A stretch of DNA of 64,000 nucleotides from Vreelandella nigrificans (GTDB lineage Bacteria > Pseudomonadota > Gammaproteobacteria > Pseudomonadales > Halomonadaceae), in the NCBI RefSeq assembly GCF_002374315.1, contig NZ_NWUX01000008.1, positions 120,687 through 184,686 of the forward strand, read 5' to 3'. Below are positions 28,633-39,817 of this stretch, in pieces (position 1 is the stretch's first letter; every line of letters starts with the position of its first letter). The notes beneath the pieces were generated by a model that did not search any database, was not told the DNA's origin, and saw only the letters and a list, made by a program, of their open reading frames with translations. The position numbers and the translations under genes are program-made.

Positions 28633-29475
28633 ATGACTGCTCTAACTCACACTCGCTCCCCTTTCGTCTCGCTTGGCGCTGGCGTTTTACTGGCAGGGGC
28701 TACCTTGGCAACACCTGCGCTAGCTAACGAGCCCGCGAATACCCCAATGACACCGGTTTGGTCATTCGCTAACGTATCGCTGAACTATCTGGACTGGTCC
28801 CGCGGAACCGAGGCGCGCACCGCGAATAACGCCGCGAAAAGTGACTTCACATTTGTTGAAATCGAAGGTGGCGTTGGCTATAGCTGGGGCGAATTTTACG
28901 GTTTCTTCGACTTCGAGAACCCGACTAATAACCAGTTTGATGAATCCAGCGGCGGTAAAGATAACTTCCGTACAGCGGGCAAAATCACCTCACATATTTA
29001 CCTGGGTGACAGCCCACTATCGCTTTATGTCCATGTCTATGATTTTCGCGATTACGGTTTTAACGCCCGGGAGCAAGATCAGATTTTGGGCTTAGGTTAT
29101 CGCACCACCTTCGCAAACGGACTATGGTTCAAGCCGTTTATCGGTGCTGCACGGGTACAAAGCGACGGCTATACCGGCATGAACGGTTACATGGCGGGCT
29201 GGGTAGCAGGCTACGACTTTGCGGCGTTTGATCAAAACTTCAGCATAACCAATTGGCACGAGCAAACCTTCGGACGCGACAGCGATTACCTATCACAGAA
29301 CTATGTGAACGGCACAGCTGGCAGCGTTGGTACCAACGGTGCGCTGAGTCTGTGGTGGCACCCTTCAGACCTGATTACCACTGGTGTGCAGTATCGCTAC
29401 TCGGAGAATAAGCTGGGTACTCCGGATGCTTACCAAAACGCGATGATTTACTCCATCAAGCTCAACCTACTATAA
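28633..29475 (+). CDS. tsx: Tsx/OmpK-like nucleoside-specific outer-membrane channel
   Basis: 280-aa outer-membrane channel: signal peptide (about 31 residues ending TPALA), then a 12-strand barrel of the nucleoside-specific Tsx/OmpK family, with WSFANVSLNYLDWSRGTEA at the mature start, GEFYGFFDFENPTN, and a C-terminal SIKLNLL strand. It lets nucleosides cross the outer membrane for NupC. GAGG precedes the start. First gene of the operon, 37 bp before nupC. Confidence 0.9.
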   Translation: MTALTHTRSPFVSLGAGVLLAGATLATPALANEPANTPMTPVWSFANVSLNYLDWSRGTEARTANNAAKSDFTFVEIEGGVGYSWGEFYGFFDFENPTNNQFDESSGGKDNFRTAGKITSHIYLGDSPLSLYVHVYDFRDYGFNAREQDQILGLGYRTTFANGLWFKPFIGAARVQSDGYTGMNGYMAGWVAGYDFAAFDQNFSITNWHEQTFGRDSDYLSQNYVNGTAGSVGTNGALSLWWHPSDLITTGVQYRYSENKLGTPDAYQNAMIYSIKLNLL

Positions 29476-29511
29476 ACGAGTTACTCTTTAGCGAACTCGA
29501 AGGATCTCCCT

Positions 29512-30795
29512 ATGACACTCCTTATGAGCTTGGTAGGTATGGTCACACTGGTGTCCATAGCCCTTATCTTCTCCTATGACCGCAAGTCGATACGGTTGCG
29601 TACCGTGCTGGGCGCATTTGCCATCCAGGCAGGTATCGGTGCATTTGTCCTCTATGTACCGTTTGGCCAAGCGGTGCTACAAGCCATCTCGTCTGGTGTT
29701 AGCCAAGTATTGGTCTACGCAAACGATGGCATTGGCTTTCTCTTCGGTGGCTTAGCTGATGTCGATAACGTTGGCTTTGTTTTCGCCATTAAAGTTCTGC
29801 CAGTCATTATCTTCTTCTCATCGCTTATCGCGGTGTTGTACTACCTCGGCATTATGCAATGGGTCATCCGCATTCTAGGTGGCGCACTGCAGAAAGCCTT
29901 GGGCACCTCACGCACCGAGTCGCTTTCTGCCACGGCGAATATCTTTGTTGGTCAAACCGAAGCCCCCCTAGTCGTTCGGCCATTTATTGCCCGCATGACG
30001 CCCTCCCAGCTGTTTGCGGTAATGTGTGGTGGCCTCGCGTCTGTCGCTGGTTCTGTATTGGCTGGTTACGCGGCACTGGGTATTCCAATGGAATACTTGG
30101 TCGCAGCATCATTTATGGCGGCACCGGGCGGCCTGCTATTTGCCAAGCTGATTATGCCGGAAACTCAGGATGCAACCGACAGCGACAGCGTTTCCAGAGT
30201 AGAAGAAGAGCTTAAAGAGCAGGAAGACAAACCTGCCAATGTGCTGGATGCAGCTGCAGCAGGTGCTACGTCAGGCATGAAGCTTGCCGCTAACGTGGGC
30301 GCTATGCTGCTCGCATTTATTGCACTTATCGCGCTTATTAACGGCATTTTAGGCGGTGTTGGCGGTTGGTTTGGCTTTGATGCACTCAGCCTTGAGCTGA
30401 TTTTAGGCTGGCTGTTTGCACCACTGGCTTTCTTGCTGGGCGTCCCTTGGGAAGAAGCCACGCTGGCAGGCTCATTCATTGGCCAAAAGCTGGTGGTTAA
30501 CGAGTTTGTCGCCTACATCAATCTTGCACCGTACATTGATGGGGAACAGTTAGTGGCTGCCACGGGTCAGATGATGACACCGCACACCATGGCGATTCTC
30601 TCCTTTGCACTGTGTGGTTTTGCCAACCTGTCGTCCATTGCCATCCTGTTGGGCGGTTTAGGTAGCATTGCACCTACGCGCCGTAAAGAAATTGCCCGCT
30701 TTGGTGTCAAAGCAGTGCTGGCAGGTACGCTATCTAACCTGATGTCGGCATCTATTGCTGGTTTCTTTATCGCATTAAGCAGCATGACGGCTTAA
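29512..30795 (+). CDS. nupC: Concentrative nucleoside transporter (NupC family)
   Basis: 427-aa inner-membrane nucleoside:cation symporter (CNT family). N-terminal helices, gate region, then the two nucleoside-binding blocks: [13 protein letters not shown] (about 146-158, TEAP motif) and the late [21 protein letters not shown] (about 367-387). Length as in E. coli NupC. AAGGAT precedes the ATG. Feeds the deo/cdd enzymes encoded downstream. Confidence 0.95.
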   Translation: MTLLMSLVGMVTLVSIALIFSYDRKSIRLRTVLGAFAIQAGIGAFVLYVPFGQAVLQAISSGVSQVLVYANDGIGFLFGGLADVDNVGFVFAIKVLPVIIFFSSLIAVLYYLGIMQWVIRILGGALQKALGTSRTESLSATANIFVGQTEAPLVVRPFIARMTPSQLFAVMCGGLASVAGSVLAGYAALGIPMEYLVAASFMAAPGGLLFAKLIMPETQDATDSDSVSRVEEELKEQEDKPANVLDAAAAGATSGMKLAANVGAMLLAFIALIALINGILGGVGGWFGFDALSLELILGWLFAPLAFLLGVPWEEATLAGSFIGQKLVVNEFVAYINLAPYIDGEQLVAATGQMMTPHTMAILSFALCGFANLSSIAILLGGLGSIAPTRRKEIARFGVKAVLAGTLSNLMSASIAGFFIALSSMTA

Positions 30796-30818
30796 CGCAG
30801 CGAGCACGATACCAAGTG

Positions 30819-30857
30819 ACGGGCGCTGCTGTTATTGCAGTGCCCGTTTTGTCTTTT
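30819..30857 (+). terminator. Hairpin between nupC and deoC
   Basis: Stem ACGGGC-GCTGC / GCAG-T-GCCCGT (30819-30829 with 30837-30847) followed by TTTTGTCTTTT. It may be a partial terminator setting the ratio between transport and catabolic genes, since deoC starts only 20 bp later without an obvious new promoter. Confidence 0.7.
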
Positions 30858-30876
30858 ACTGTTTTGCGAGAACTCC

Positions 30877-31680
30877 ATGACCGCGACTGCCTCTCCCCAT
30901 GTTTCTACTGCCCGTCAAGCACTGGCGCTAATGGACTTGACCAGCCTGAACGAAAGCGACACAGACAGCGTTATTGAAGCCCTGTGCCAGCAGGTAAAAA
31001 CCCCCTTCGGCAACCCGGCTGCAGTATGCGTATATCCACAGTTTGTGGTCACCGCCGCCCGTGCACTAAGTGCGCACCAGCTCGATGGCCAAGTAAAGAT
31101 CGCTACTGTAACTAACTTTCCCCATGGCGGTGAGGACATCATGGGCGCGGCCCGTGAAACCCGCGAAGCAGTGGCCTCCGGTGCCAATGAGGTGGACGTG
31201 GTTTTTCCCTACCGCGCGCTCATGAAGGGAGATGAAGCCACCGGTCTTGAACTGGTCGAGATGTGTAAAGCGGCTTGCGGCGGCCAAGCGCTGTTAAAAG
31301 TCATCATTGAATCTGGCGAACTCAAAGAGCCTGCGCTTATCCGACGCGCTAGTGAGCTTGCCATTGAGGGCGGCGCTGACTTTATTAAAACGTCAACGGG
31401 TAAAGTGCCGGTTAACGCCACCTTAGAAGCCGCCAACATTATGCTAAATGTAATTAAAGACAGCGGCAAAGACGTTGGCTTTAAAGCCGCAGGCGGCGTG
31501 CGCACCACTGAAGAAGCTGCCGAGTACTTAGCGCTTGCCACTGAAATTATGGGCGCAAAGTGGATAACACCTGAGCACTTCAGATTTGGTGCCTCTAGCC
31601 TGCTGGGCAATTTATTAAATACGCTGAGCGGCAGCGCTCTACAAGCTACCAAGCAATCTACTACTCACGGAGGCTACTAA
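30877..31680 (+). CDS. deoC: Deoxyribose-phosphate aldolase
   Basis: Splits 2-deoxyribose 5-phosphate into acetaldehyde and glyceraldehyde 3-phosphate. 267 aa, E. coli-type DeoC TIM barrel: [38 protein letters not shown] with the accessory lysine, and the Schiff-base lysine in [16 protein letters not shown] (about 186). The ATG at 30877 is chosen over one 42 bp upstream, which would overlap the hairpin. Overlaps deoA by 1 nt. Confidence 0.95.
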   Translation: MTATASPHVSTARQALALMDLTSLNESDTDSVIEALCQQVKTPFGNPAAVCVYPQFVVTAARALSAHQLDGQVKIATVTNFPHGGEDIMGAARETREAVASGANEVDVVFPYRALMKGDEATGLELVEMCKAACGGQALLKVIIESGELKEPALIRRASELAIEGGADFIKTSTGKVPVNATLEAANIMLNVIKDSGKDVGFKAAGGVRTTEEAAEYLALATEIMGAKWITPEHFRFGASSLLGNLLNTLSGSALQATKQSTTHGGY

Positions 31681-33032
31681 TGTCTTCAACTGCTTCTCAC
31701 CACGCACTGCTTCCACAAGAATTGATTCGTTTAAAGCGCGACGGCCAGCCGTTGCCAGCCGAAGAGATTAAAGCCTTTGTTCAAGGCATAGCCGACGACC
31801 GCATCAGCGATGCGCAGATTGGCGCCTTTACTATGGCCGTATTCCTCAACGGAATGAGCCGCGAGGAAGTCGTAGCGCTAACCACCGCAACCCGCGACTC
31901 AGGCCACGTGATGCAGTGGGGCTCCCTCAACCTGCCAGGCCCAATTGTCGATAAACACTCCACCGGTGGCGTAGGTGATTTGGTATCCCTGGTGCTTGGC
32001 CCCTGGGTAGCTGCCTGTGGCGCCTTTGTGCCAATGATTTCAGGCCGTGGCTTGGGCCACACCGGCGGTACCCTGGACAAACTGGAGTCGATACCCGGTT
32101 ACGACCCCTACCCTGCCCCGAAGCGCTTCAGTGATGTGGTGAAGTCCACCGGTGTGGCGATTATCGGCCAAACCGGCAACCTAGCCCCAGCGGATAAGCG
32201 CATCTACGGCGTGCGCGACGTCACCGCTACGGTAGAGTCTATCCCGCTGATTACCGCTTCTATTTTGGGTAAGAAGCTAGCCTCTGGTCTGGATGCCCTG
32301 GTCATGGACGTGAAAGTTGGCAGTGGCGCCTTTATGCCGACACCGGAAAAGTCCCGCGAACTCGCCAAGAGCATTGCAAACGTAGCTACCCAGGCCGGCA
32401 CACCGACAACGGCCCTACTGACGGATATGAGTCAGCCACTGGCCCCTTGCGCCGGTAACGCGGTTGAAATCGTCGAAACTCTAGCGCTGCTGCGCGGCGA
32501 ACGTGCCAACAGCCGAGTTATGCAGGTGACCCGCGAACTTGCAGTAGAAATGCTGATTGCCGGTAAATTAGCAACAAGCCGTGAAGAAGCACTGGCCAAA
32601 CTCGAAAAAGCACTCACTTCCGGCGCAGCAGCCGAAGTATTTGCCCGTATGGTGCGCGAGCTGGGTGGCCCTGCAGACTTTATGGAGCGCTCAGACAGCT
32701 ACCTAGCCACCGCACCGGTGATTCAAGCTGTTTACCCCGAGCAAAGCGGCATTGTTCAGCGCATCGATACCCGTGCCGTAGGCATGAGTGTGGTCGAGCT
32801 AGGCGGTGGCCGCCTGCGTAACGATGCCAGTGTTGACCACAGCGTGGGCTTTAGCGATATCGTCGAGCTTGGCGAGGGCGTCGACAGCCAGCGCCCACTC
32901 GCCATAGTCCACGCCCGTAGCGAAGAGGCCGCCGCCCGTGCCGCCGCTCAGCTACGTGCTGCCATGGTCTTGGGAGAAGAAGCTGCTGAAGCAGATACGC
33001 TGATCCAGGAAACATTCCGAGGAGAAGCCTAA
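31680..33032 (+). CDS. deoA: Thymidine phosphorylase
   Basis: Phosphorolyses thymidine to thymine and deoxyribose 1-phosphate. 450 aa: N-terminal helical domain, then the phosphate-binding KHSTGGVGD (about 96-104) and [20 protein letters not shown] (family signature, about 120-139), and a C-terminal PYNP domain. TAATG junctions on both sides couple it to deoC and deoB. Confidence 0.96.
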   Translation: MSSTASHHALLPQELIRLKRDGQPLPAEEIKAFVQGIADDRISDAQIGAFTMAVFLNGMSREEVVALTTATRDSGHVMQWGSLNLPGPIVDKHSTGGVGDLVSLVLGPWVAACGAFVPMISGRGLGHTGGTLDKLESIPGYDPYPAPKRFSDVVKSTGVAIIGQTGNLAPADKRIYGVRDVTATVESIPLITASILGKKLASGLDALVMDVKVGSGAFMPTPEKSRELAKSIANVATQAGTPTTALLTDMSQPLAPCAGNAVEIVETLALLRGERANSRVMQVTRELAVEMLIAGKLATSREEALAKLEKALTSGAAAEVFARMVRELGGPADFMERSDSYLATAPVIQAVYPEQSGIVQRIDTRAVGMSVVELGGGRLRNDASVDHSVGFSDIVELGEGVDSQRPLAIVHARSEEAAARAAAQLRAAMVLGEEAAEADTLIQETFRGEA

Positions 33033-34276
33033 TGCGCCGTGCAATTGTGCTAGTTCTCGACTCTTTTGGTATCGGCAGTGCCCCAGATGCTGACAAGTTT
33101 GGCGACCAGGGTGCTGACACCCTGGGCCACATCGCAGCCGCCTGCGCTCGCGGAGAGGCTGATACCGCTGATCGCTCAGGTCCCCTAAAGCTGCCCAACA
33201 TGGCAGCCCTTGGTCTATTCCACGCCCACCGCGATGCTACCGGCAACGTGGCCGAAGGCATTGACCTCCCTACACAACTGAAAGGTGCGTACGCCCACGC
33301 CAAAGAGATCTCCAGCGGTAAGGACACCCCCTCTGGCCATTGGGAAATCGCCGGCGTGCCGGTACGCTTTGACTGGGGCTACTTTCTCGATAAAACCGAC
33401 AGCTTCCCTGTGGAGCTGTTAGAAAAAATTGTTCAGGAAGCGGAGCTTCCCGGTGTCATCGGCAACTGCCACGCATCCGGCACCGAGATCATCGCCCGAC
33501 TGGGCGAAGAGCATGTGCTGAGTGGTAAGCCCATTGTGTACACCTCGGCAGATTCCGTGTTTCAGATTGCCGCCCACGAAGAGCACTTTGGCCTGGAGCG
33601 GCTCTACACGCTATGCGAAACCGTACGCGAACTGCTCGAGCCTTATAACATCGGCCGGGTGATTGCACGCCCGTTTACCGGCGATGACAGCGCCAGCTTT
33701 GCCCGCACAGGCAACCGTCGCGATTACAGTGTAGAGCCCCCCAGCCCCACGGTGTTGCAGAAGCTGGCTGATGCCGGTGGCGAAGTGGTATCGATTGGCA
33801 AGATCGCCGATATTTACGCCCACTGCGGTATTACTCATAAGGTAAAAGCCAGCGGGCATGACGCCCTGATGGAGGCCACGCTCGCCGAAGTAGCCCGCAC
33901 TGCTAGCGAGTCCAGCAATCGCCCTACCATGATCATGACCAACTTTGTTGATTTTGATTCGGTTTACGGACACCGCCGTGATGTACCGGGCTACGCTGCA
34001 GCACTTGAGCACTTTGATGCCCGCCTGCCGGAGCTGCTTGCCGTACTGAACGATGACGACCTATTGCTGCTTACCGCTGACCACGGCTGCGACCCTAGCT
34101 GGGAAGGCACCGAGCACACCCGCGAGTACGTACCGGTGATGGTGCACGGTGCAGGATTCTCCCCCGGCCCGCTAGGCGAGCGCGGCACCTTTGCCGATAT
34201 CGGCCAGACGCTGGCAACATTCTTCGCGGTTGAAGCAATGGAAGACGGCAAGAGCTTTTTACCTAACGCTGCCTGA
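33032..34276 (+). CDS. deoB: Phosphopentomutase
   Basis: Isomerises (deoxy)ribose 1-phosphate to the 5-phosphate for DeoC. 414-aa alkaline-phosphatase superfamily metalloenzyme: [13 protein letters not shown] with the first metal ligand, [10 protein letters not shown] with the phosphorylated Thr, [13 protein letters not shown], and [11 protein letters not shown] / [10 protein letters not shown] late metal ligands. Length normal. Coupled to deoA by TAATG. Confidence 0.97.
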   Translation: MRRAIVLVLDSFGIGSAPDADKFGDQGADTLGHIAAACARGEADTADRSGPLKLPNMAALGLFHAHRDATGNVAEGIDLPTQLKGAYAHAKEISSGKDTPSGHWEIAGVPVRFDWGYFLDKTDSFPVELLEKIVQEAELPGVIGNCHASGTEIIARLGEEHVLSGKPIVYTSADSVFQIAAHEEHFGLERLYTLCETVRELLEPYNIGRVIARPFTGDDSASFARTGNRRDYSVEPPSPTVLQKLADAGGEVVSIGKIADIYAHCGITHKVKASGHDALMEATLAEVARTASESSNRPTMIMTNFVDFDSVYGHRRDVPGYAAALEHFDARLPELLAVLNDDDLLLLTADHGCDPSWEGTEHTREYVPVMVHGAGFSPGPLGERGTFADIGQTLATFFAVEAMEDGKSFLPNAA

Positions 34277-34331
34277 ACCGCAGCGTTTAGCAAATCAAAC
34301 TGATTAAAAAAACGATCAATAGGAGCGTTTC

Positions 34332-35057
34332 ATGGCGACACCACATATCAATGCCGAGATGGGCGATTTCGCTGATACCGTGCTAATGCCCGGCGACCCG
34401 CTGCGCGCCAAGTACATCGCCGACACTTACCTGGAAAACGTGCGTCAGGTAAACGATGTACGCAGCATGTTCGGCTATACCGGCACTTATAAAGGCCGCG
34501 CAATTTCAGTTATGGGCCACGGTATGGGAATTCCGTCGGTGTCTATTTACGCCAAAGAGCTGATTACCGACTACGGCGTTAAGTCCATCATCCGGGTGGG
34601 TTCTTGTGGCGCAGTACGCGACGATGTCAACGTTCGCGATGTGGTAATCGGTATGGGCGCCTGTACCGATTCCAAAGTAAACCGCATGCGCTTTAACGAC
34701 CACGACTTCTCGGCAATTGCTGACTTCGACCTGACCATGCACGCGGTGGCGGCTGCCAACGCGCAGAACGTTCCGGTAAAAGTCGGCAATATCTTCTCAG
34801 CGGATCTGTTCTACAACCCGCAGACCGATATGGCCGAATTACTCAAGCGCTACGGCATTGTTGGAGTAGAGATGGAAGCCGCTGGCCTATACGGCGTTGC
34901 AGCGGAGTTTGGCGCTCGGGCACTGACGATCTGCACCGTTTCCGACCATATTCTGAAGGGCGACTCACTCTCCAGCGCCGATCGTCAAACCACCTTCAAT
35001 GACATGATGGTTATTGCGCTAGATACCGTGTTGCGCGACGATGCTGCCAAAGCCTAA
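34332..35057 (+). CDS. deoD: Purine nucleoside phosphorylase, DeoD type
   Basis: Phosphorolyses purine (deoxy)nucleosides to base and (deoxy)ribose 1-phosphate. 241-aa hexameric low-mass type: [21 protein letters not shown] at the N-terminus with phosphate-binding Gly, RVGSCGAV, the nucleoside-binding [12 protein letters not shown] and TVSDHILKG with the catalytic Asp. AGGAG precedes the ATG. 55 bp after deoB. Confidence 0.97.
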   Translation: MATPHINAEMGDFADTVLMPGDPLRAKYIADTYLENVRQVNDVRSMFGYTGTYKGRAISVMGHGMGIPSVSIYAKELITDYGVKSIIRVGSCGAVRDDVNVRDVVIGMGACTDSKVNRMRFNDHDFSAIADFDLTMHAVAAANAQNVPVKVGNIFSADLFYNPQTDMAELLKRYGIVGVEMEAAGLYGVAAEFGARALTICTVSDHILKGDSLSSADRQTTFNDMMVIALDTVLRDDAAKA

Positions 35058-35113
35058 AGGAAGCTTGCTGCACGCTCTGACGTTTTGGATAAGCCTACCT
35101 ATTAGGAAAAGTG

Positions 35114-35521
35114 ATGGACCAGATATCTAATGAAATCGTCCAACAATTGCTAACAGCGCTAGGCAATGCCTACGCGCCCTACTCTAATCATCCCGTTGCG
35201 GCGGTGATGGAGTGCCCAGACGGCCAGCAGTTTGCGGGCAGCAACGTGGAAGTAGCGCACTACAAAGGGCTGTGTGCGGAAGCCTCGGCTATTTCCGCCA
35301 TGATCACCGCAGGCCAGCGCGAGCTGGCGAAGGTGTACGTCATGGGCCCAGGCGAGCACCTTTGCACACCCTGCGGCGACTGCCGACAACGCATCCGCGA
35401 ATTCGCCACACCGGATACGCAAATCATGGTGATCTCTCGCCAAGGAGAGGTGCTAAAAACCTACACCATGGAAACCTTGCTGCCCGATGCCTTCGGTCCA
35501 GAGCAATTGCCACCGCGTTAA
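35114..35521 (+). CDS. cdd: Cytidine deaminase
   Basis: Deaminates (deoxy)cytidine to (deoxy)uridine. 135-aa small tetrameric type: AYAPYSNHPVAAV, the zinc/proton-shuttle CAEASAI (usual CAE motif) and PCGDCRQRIREF with two Cys zinc ligands. The ATG at 35114 is chosen over GTG at 35111 with the same ribosome site (AGGAAAA). Last gene of the locus; its stop is 10 bp from the convergent LacI gene. Confidence 0.95.
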   Translation: MDQISNEIVQQLLTALGNAYAPYSNHPVAAVMECPDGQQFAGSNVEVAHYKGLCAEASAISAMITAGQRELAKVYVMGPGEHLCTPCGDCRQRIREFATPDTQIMVISRQGEVLKTYTMETLLPDAFGPEQLPPR

Positions 35522-35530
35522 GCAACCCAC

Positions 35531-36523
35531 TCAGCCCGTTTCCCGCAGCACCAGCGCCACCGGCAACGATACATGTCGAGGCGCTTTGCCTGCCAACGCT
35601 TCACCTAATAGCTCCACGCTCATCGCGGCAATCGACGCGATGTCTTGGCGAATGGTGGTTAGCCCGGTGGCCAGTGTTGGCAGGTCGTCAAATCCGGTCA
35701 CGGCTACCTGGCTAGGCACATCAATTCCGCGGTCTTCCAACGCAGCTACACAGCCTAGCGCCAGCTCATCAGTGGCGCATACCAATGCATCAAATGGCAG
35801 CGGTTGGCCACTTGATATGCCAGCCAAATAACGATTTAAATAGCGATAACTGGTCAGAGAGTCCGAGCTCAAGCGATGCGGCAAGCTGATTAACTGCTCG
35901 GCAAGCCCTACCTCCTCAAGTGCCCGCCGGTAGCCCTCTAAACGACTATGAGGGCATGGCGTTTCCAGTTCTCCACCGACGAAGGCCAAGCGCCTTCGCC
36001 CCAGGGCAAGTAAGTATTGGGTGATCTCGTAAAGCCCCGCCGCATCATCGGGCGCTACCGAAAATCCATCCCCGGCGTTGCCAATACGTACAAACGGAAT
36101 ACCTGCTGCACTTAGTAGTGTTGGGCGCTCATCCTCGGCGGTTTCACCTAACAAAATCGCCGCTCCCGCTCGCTCAGGAAGCTCTGCGGTTTGGTCATGA
36201 TGAAAAAAGATTGGCACCATACCCTGCTGGTGAAGCGCCACCGTCAGGTGCTGATAAAGCAAAATATAGTAAGGGCGCAGTTCAATATCCTGACGCCCTA
36301 GAGAAATCCCTACCACCGCCGCCTTCCCACTTATCAGCTGCCTCGCTGCCGCGCTGGGCTGGTAGGATACCTCTCGGCTGATAGTAAGAATTCTTTCCCG
36401 CAAGGCATCGCTTAACCCTGGCTTACCATTTAATGCTCGGCTGACTGAGGCAATGGATACATCAGCCCGCCGTGCAATTTCACGTATGGTCGCCGTTTGA
36501 GTGCTCTGTTTAGTCTGTTTCAT
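35531..36523 (-). CDS. LacI-family repressor
   Basis: 330-aa regulator: LacI helix-turn-helix (about 12-60, REIARRADVSIASVSRALNG, then RERILTISREVSYQPSAAARQL hinge) and a periplasmic-binding-protein-like sensor. It is last in the thu-like gene set; two identical GTAAACGTTTAC palindromes before the first gene are textbook LacI-family sites and probably its operators. Ligand is likely the sugar, or a derivative, handled by the operon (ThuR-like); inferred. Confidence 0.88.
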   Translation of the reverse strand: MKQTKQSTQTATIREIARRADVSIASVSRALNGKPGLSDALRERILTISREVSYQPSAAARQLISGKAAVVGISLGRQDIELRPYYILLYQHLTVALHQQGMVPIFFHHDQTAELPERAGAAILLGETAEDERPTLLSAAGIPFVRIGNAGDGFSVAPDDAAGLYEITQYLLALGRRRLAFVGGELETPCPHSRLEGYRRALEEVGLAEQLISLPHRLSSDSLTSYRYLNRYLAGISSGQPLPFDALVCATDELALGCVAALEDRGIDVPSQVAVTGFDDLPTLATGLTTIRQDIASIAAMSVELLGEALAGKAPRHVSLPVALVLRETG

Positions 36524-36599
36524 GCCATGCCTCAGCGATTCGGCTCATGATTGTGCCAAAATTTGAGCTGAAAAACGTTAGGCATAATGAAAAACAGCA

Positions 36600-37871
36600 T
36601 TACCAGCCTCGTCTCCCTAGGCGGGCCAATTCGCTGTCGAGCTGTTGAATCGCCTGTTCAGGCGAGACATCACCGGAAAGCGCTTCATGCACACGGTTAA
36701 ACACCGCGCTAGACACGCGCGGGTAAGCCGTTCCTGTCACGCTGGCTGGGCGAGGTATGCCGTTCATGACGGTTTCATACAGCTCGCCAATAAATGGGTG
36801 TGCTTCCAGCACCTCAGCATCCTCATAGAGCATTGGTCGTGTTGGGTTTCGGCCAAATTCCACGGCATGCGCCTTCTGCTGCTCTTCAGCAGAGAGATAA
36901 GCAACTAAATCAGCTGCGATTTCAGGATGTTGTGAATAGCGTGAAACGGCCCAATTCCAGCCACCGAGAGTAGCGGTAGACTGCCCACCGGCCCCATGAG
37001 GTAATGGCGCAACACCAAACTTGCCTTGAATAGGTGTGCCATCAGCCTGCCCCAACGACCAGACATAGGGCCAGTTGCGCATAAACACCGCGTTACCCGC
37101 CTGGAATACGCCTCGAGCTTCTTCTTCCATGTAGTTACTCACCCCTTCAGGGCTGATATCCCCCACCCAAGACGCAGCCAGCGCCAGCGCTTCCACTGTT
37201 TGAGGGTTATTCACCGTGACCTGCCCATCGCCATCCACAAAGGTGCCGCCGCCGTGGCTGGCTATCCACTCCAACGCATTAGTAGTCAGCCCTTCATAGG
37301 CTCGCCCCTGGAACACAAACCCATGCATGCGCGTATTCCCCGCCTCGCGTTCAGCCTGTTGGATACGTCGCGCAGTATCCGTCAACGCCTGCCAGGTTTC
37401 CGGCACCCCCGCGTCATACTTATCCAGCAGATCCTGGCGGTAGTAGAGTAGCCCCGCGTCGGTAAACCAAGGCAACGCAACAAGCTTCCCCTGCACAGTA
37501 TTATTCTCCATCAATGAGGGAATAAAGCCGTCAGTTGCACCTTCTGGCAGGTATTCATTTAGGTCAACCAAGTGGTCGGCGAGCAAACCTGGCCACACGA
37601 TATCAATCATTAGCACATCCACATCCTGGGACTGGCTACCCAATAGCTGTTGGTAAAGCGAGAGCTTTTCGGTAGGAGACTGAGGGGTGGTGACGATATT
37701 CACGTGGTGGCCGTTAGCCTCCGCCCACCGCTTTGCCAACGTCGGGCAGAAGTCCGCCGCTCCACCGTCGCCACAGGCAATGGTTATCTCGGCGGCAGTA
37801 GCAGAGAGCGCAGTAGGTAATAAAGCAATACTCGATAACAGTACCACCGATGTACGAAGATATTGACGCAT
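36600..37871 (-). CDS. Sugar ABC transporter binding protein (ThuE-like)
   Basis: 423-aa secreted binding protein of the family 1 extracellular solute-binding type: signal peptide (about 28 residues, ending ATAA), then landmarks such as LPWFTDAGLLYYRQDLLDKY (about 132-151), FQGRAYEGLTTNALEWIASHGGG and VFMRNWPYVWSLG. These resemble trehalose/maltose/sucrose-binding ThuE proteins. The ATG at 37871 follows GAGGTG; the frame has a GTG 9 bp upstream. No permease or ATPase gene is in the operon or window, which is unusual. Confidence 0.85.
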   Translation of the reverse strand: MRQYLRTSVVLLSSIALLPTALSATAAEITIACGDGGAADFCPTLAKRWAEANGHHVNIVTTPQSPTEKLSLYQQLLGSQSQDVDVLMIDIVWPGLLADHLVDLNEYLPEGATDGFIPSLMENNTVQGKLVALPWFTDAGLLYYRQDLLDKYDAGVPETWQALTDTARRIQQAEREAGNTRMHGFVFQGRAYEGLTTNALEWIASHGGGTFVDGDGQVTVNNPQTVEALALAASWVGDISPEGVSNYMEEEARGVFQAGNAVFMRNWPYVWSLGQADGTPIQGKFGVAPLPHGAGGQSTATLGGWNWAVSRYSQHPEIAADLVAYLSAEEQQKAHAVEFGRNPTRPMLYEDAEVLEAHPFIGELYETVMNGIPRPASVTGTAYPRVSSAVFNRVHEALSGDVSPEQAIQQLDSELARLGRRGW

Positions 37872-37938
37872 AGCCTTCACCTCTATTGTTATTGGTAGGT
37901 GCGTTATGTCAGTACTCTACTGATGAACAACTAATCTC

Positions 37939-38988
37939 CTAGCTCGCAATCGCTAGGCTACGGTCTTCCTGGCTTGAGATAAAACAGGCATCAAGCACGG
38001 TTTGAATCGCCGCGCCACGGGCAAAGTCCGGCTGGTCGTTGTTGCCGCTTTGGATGCTCTCGACGAAGCGCTGGTAGATACTGGGCGTGCACGGTGCTTT
38101 CACGGTACTCCAGCGGGCAGGATGAACATCATCATCCAAACATACCTGCACTTCGTCTTTGGCGACATCCAGATCAATCCGTATTGCGCCCTTATCGCCG
38201 TGGACACTAAGTGCGAGTGAGTTGTGGTGCCCGGTTGCCCAGCGAGTGGCCTGAATAGTCCCCTTAGCACCATTGGCAAACGACACTCTCATCAGCGCTG
38301 TATCGTTGGCATCCAGCACATACTCACCAATGCGATTGTCTGGGGCTTTTTCAAAACAGGTTAGCTCGCAGTTGACTCGGGTAATGTCGCCAACAGGGAA
38401 GCTGGCAAAGTCGACAATGTGCACACCGACATCACCTAATACGCCTTTACTGCCGTGGGCTTCGGAAAGCCGCCACAGCCACTGGCTATCCTCATCCCAA
38501 CGCCCCCAGGCGTTACTCACCAGCCAGCTTTGCCGGTAGCTAGCGTCTACATGGCGAACTTGTCCAATGGCACCTGCAGTAATCAGCGCACGGGCATGCT
38601 GAATAGCGGGTGCATCACGGTAGCTTAAGTTGACCATGTTGATCACATTAGCTGCCTCGGCAGCCGCCGCCATTGCATGGGCATCCTGTGCGTTTGTCGC
38701 CAGTGGTTTTTCACACAGGATATGTTTGCCTGCAGCAATAGCAGCTAGCGACGTTGCTTTATGAACACCGTCTGGAGTTACGTTACTTACCGCGTGAATA
38801 TCATTTCGGGCCAGCATGGCCTCCAGGTCGCCATACACATCGCTAATACCGTGGCGTTCAGCAAACGCCTGGGCTTTGGCAAAATCTTTATCACAAACTG
38901 CTACTACTTCGATGCCTTCAAGTCGGCCAAAGTGCTTGGCATGCTCACCGGCCATGCTGCCTGCACCAATTATCGCTAAACGAATCAT
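37939..38988 (-). CDS. Gfo/Idh/MocA-family oxidoreductase (ThuB-like)
   Basis: 349-aa NAD(P)-dependent dehydrogenase: Rossmann domain with [13 protein letters not shown] (8-20), the EKPLATN motif with the conserved catalytic-site lysine (about 94-100), then the C-terminal alpha/beta domain with [11 protein letters not shown] (the late His). Such enzymes oxidise or reduce sugars and cyclitols; next to ThuA and a ThuE-like protein it is likely a ThuB-type disaccharide 3-dehydrogenase. Overlaps thuA by 4 bp. Confidence 0.88.
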   Translation of the reverse strand: MIRLAIIGAGSMAGEHAKHFGRLEGIEVVAVCDKDFAKAQAFAERHGISDVYGDLEAMLARNDIHAVSNVTPDGVHKATSLAAIAAGKHILCEKPLATNAQDAHAMAAAAEAANVINMVNLSYRDAPAIQHARALITAGAIGQVRHVDASYRQSWLVSNAWGRWDEDSQWLWRLSEAHGSKGVLGDVGVHIVDFASFPVGDITRVNCELTCFEKAPDNRIGEYVLDANDTALMRVSFANGAKGTIQATRWATGHHNSLALSVHGDKGAIRIDLDVAKDEVQVCLDDDVHPARWSTVKAPCTPSIYQRFVESIQSGNNDQPDFARGAAIQTVLDACFISSQEDRSLAIAS

Positions 38989-39764
38989 TTAAAGCCCTCC
39001 TCGCCGGGTTTATGCAGGCTTTCGCCCTTTATCTCGACCGGATTAGGCGCTTGGTCAGCGGGTACATTAGGGCAACTGTCGATCCATCGCGAGCCTTCTG
39101 GGCGTGCCCAGTTCACGGCGTTTTTCAACACGGTTTTCACCTGGGCATCGTAATAAATCGGGTAGGTTTCATGGCCAGGGCGGAAGTAGAAAATCTTGCC
39201 ATTGCCACGCTTGTAAGTCAGGCCGGAACGGAATACTTCACCACCTTCAAAGGCACTGATAAAGATCACTTCATCGGGGTTAGGCACTGCAAACGGTTCG
39301 CCGTACATTTCGGTATGGGGCAGCTCAATATAGTCCCCCAGGCCCTGAACAATCGGATGACCTGGGTTCACTACCCACAGCCGTTCCCGCTCGCCCGCTT
39401 CACGCCACTTGAGTGAACACGTGGTTCCCATGAGGCGCTTAAAGATTTTCGAGTAGTGCCCCGAGTGCAGAACAATCAGCCCCATGCCTTGCAGCACACG
39501 CTTTTGCACGCGGTCAACGGTCTCTTCCAGCACATCGCCGTGGGCTGCGTGGCCCCACCATAGCAGTACATCGGTATTGTCGAGCGTAGCTTCGCTAAGC
39601 CCCTGCTCAGGGTCTTGCAGCGTCACGGCCGTGGCATGGATACCTTCCGCTTCGTTTAAACCTTCGGCAATGCACTGATGCATGCCTTTGGGATAAATCC
39701 GCGCCACGATCTCATTGGTCTGCTCGTGGACGTTCTCTCCCCATACGGTCACGTTGATGGTCAT
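38985..39764 (-). CDS. thuA: ThuA-domain protein (trehalose utilisation)
   Basis: 259-aa cytoplasmic protein of the ThuA family, a class I glutamine-amidotransferase-like fold without the glutaminase Cys. Landmarks: [11 protein letters not shown] at the start, [36 protein letters not shown], and [13 protein letters not shown]. In Sinorhizobium ThuA works with ThuB on 3-keto-disaccharides. The ATG at 39764 has AAGGAGAG before it; the frame runs 32 codons further but through the operators. First gene of the operon. Confidence 0.9.
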   Translation of the reverse strand: MTINVTVWGENVHEQTNEIVARIYPKGMHQCIAEGLNEAEGIHATAVTLQDPEQGLSEATLDNTDVLLWWGHAAHGDVLEETVDRVQKRVLQGMGLIVLHSGHYSKIFKRLMGTTCSLKWREAGERERLWVVNPGHPIVQGLGDYIELPHTEMYGEPFAVPNPDEVIFISAFEGGEVFRSGLTYKRGNGKIFYFRPGHETYPIYYDAQVKTVLKNAVNWARPEGSRWIDSCPNVPADQAPNPVEIKGESLHKPGEEGFK

Positions 39765-39817
39765 ATGCTCTCCTTGACGAGATAGTGAAGTGCTATTAAA
39801 GGCACACATGACAAAAA

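Noticed and set aside
35212..35715. 167-codon frame overlapping cdd and the LacI gene
   Set aside because: Runs over the ends of two well-supported genes in another frame, Arg/Pro-rich, no start signal.
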